This document shows positions 6,631 to 6,822 of a DNA stretch of 6,822 nucleotides, piece after piece. A program made the position numbers and the translations under genes. Within the stretch, counting starts at the first letter, position 1, and the number at the start of each line of letters is the position of its first letter. Source of the DNA: Gammaproteobacteria bacterium (GTDB lineage Bacteria > Pseudomonadota > Gammaproteobacteria > S012-40); assembly GCA_029879945.1 (NCBI GenBank), contig JAOUPJ010000202.1:1-6822 (forward strand), read 5' to 3'. The notes beneath the pieces were generated by a model. It had not been told where the DNA came from and made no database searches. It saw nothing but the letters and a program-made list of their open reading frames with translations.

Positions 6631-6822
6631 CTACCCGCCTTTGGCTTCCAGGTTTTTCTTTTCTAATTGAGAAATGAGTTTATCAATGTTTGTTTTGCGA
6701 ATCTCGTTGGCAAAAGAGGTGCGATAATTTGCAATCAGACTGATTTCGTCGATGGTGACATCATAGACCAACCACTTATCCCCCTTTTTGTGTAATCGAT
6801 AGTTGATGGGGATAGGGAAGGT
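6631..6822 (-). CDS. mlaC: MlaC, periplasmic phospholipid-binding protein (C-terminal part, cut by window edge)
   Basis: MlaC is the soluble periplasmic carrier that shuttles phospholipids between the outer-membrane MlaA-porin complex and the inner-membrane MlaFEDB complex. Only the last 63 residues are in the window; the family is about 200-215 residues, so the signal peptide lies outside. The fragment contains GDKWLVYDVTIDEISLIANY, which closely resembles the MlaC C-terminal signature (E. coli KWKAYDV followed by GISLVANYRSQF). It continues into the terminal helix RTSFANEIRKTNIDKLISQL. It ends with a lysine-rich tail and a TAG stop, 3 nt before the mlaB start and in the same frame. The remaining mlaF, mlaE and mlaD genes are expected to the right, beyond the edge. 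Confidence 0.95.
   Translation of the reverse strand, partial: TFPIPINYRLHKKGDKWLVYDVTIDEISLIANYRTSFANEIRKTNIDKLISQLEKKNLEAKGG

Overview
The window is a compact run of ten genes, all on the minus strand. It joins the end of an outer-membrane lipid-asymmetry (mla) operon to ibaG, then murA, then a histidine biosynthesis operon. In transcription order (right to left) the genes are mlaC (C-terminal end only), mlaB, ibaG, murA, hisG, hisD, hisC, hisB, hisH and hisA (N-terminal 100 residues only). I recognise every gene by its motifs, and I see no mobile element, CRISPR array, tRNA or rRNA.

The organism is most likely a gammaproteobacterium. The mlaC-mlaB-ibaG-murA order is the one found in Escherichia coli. 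A his operon directly downstream of murA is, from general knowledge, common in betaproteobacteria and present in part in Pseudomonas-type gammaproteobacteria. A betaproteobacterium cannot be excluded. The short form of HisG, the HisB with only the dehydratase domain and the Pseudomonas-like start of HisA fit either group and argue against an enteric bacterium.

Right part (about 5918-6822): mlaC and mlaB are 3 nt apart, and mlaB uses a TTG start. An 8-bp-arm inverted repeat spans the mlaB stop codon. It is followed by a perfect extended -10 promoter element in front of ibaG, so a new transcript probably begins here and may feed ibaG, murA and the his genes. Left part (1-4658): murA and hisG overlap by one base (TAATG). 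Spacings after that are 12 nt (hisG-hisD), 2 nt (hisD-hisC), 2 nt (hisC-hisB), a 4-nt overlap (hisB-hisH, GTGA) and 22 nt (hisH-hisA). This is a tightly coupled operon with no room for a his leader/attenuator directly before hisG.

Functionally, HisG, HisD, HisC, HisB, HisH and HisA cover much of the pathway from PRPP and ATP to histidine. HisF and HisI/HisE would be expected beyond the left edge, and HisZ, the regulatory partner of short HisG, must be encoded elsewhere. MurA makes the first committed peptidoglycan precursor, and MlaB/MlaC maintain outer-membrane lipid asymmetry. The window is essentially conserved housekeeping DNA. I found no convincing undescribed system; the findings are regulatory and sequence-level details.
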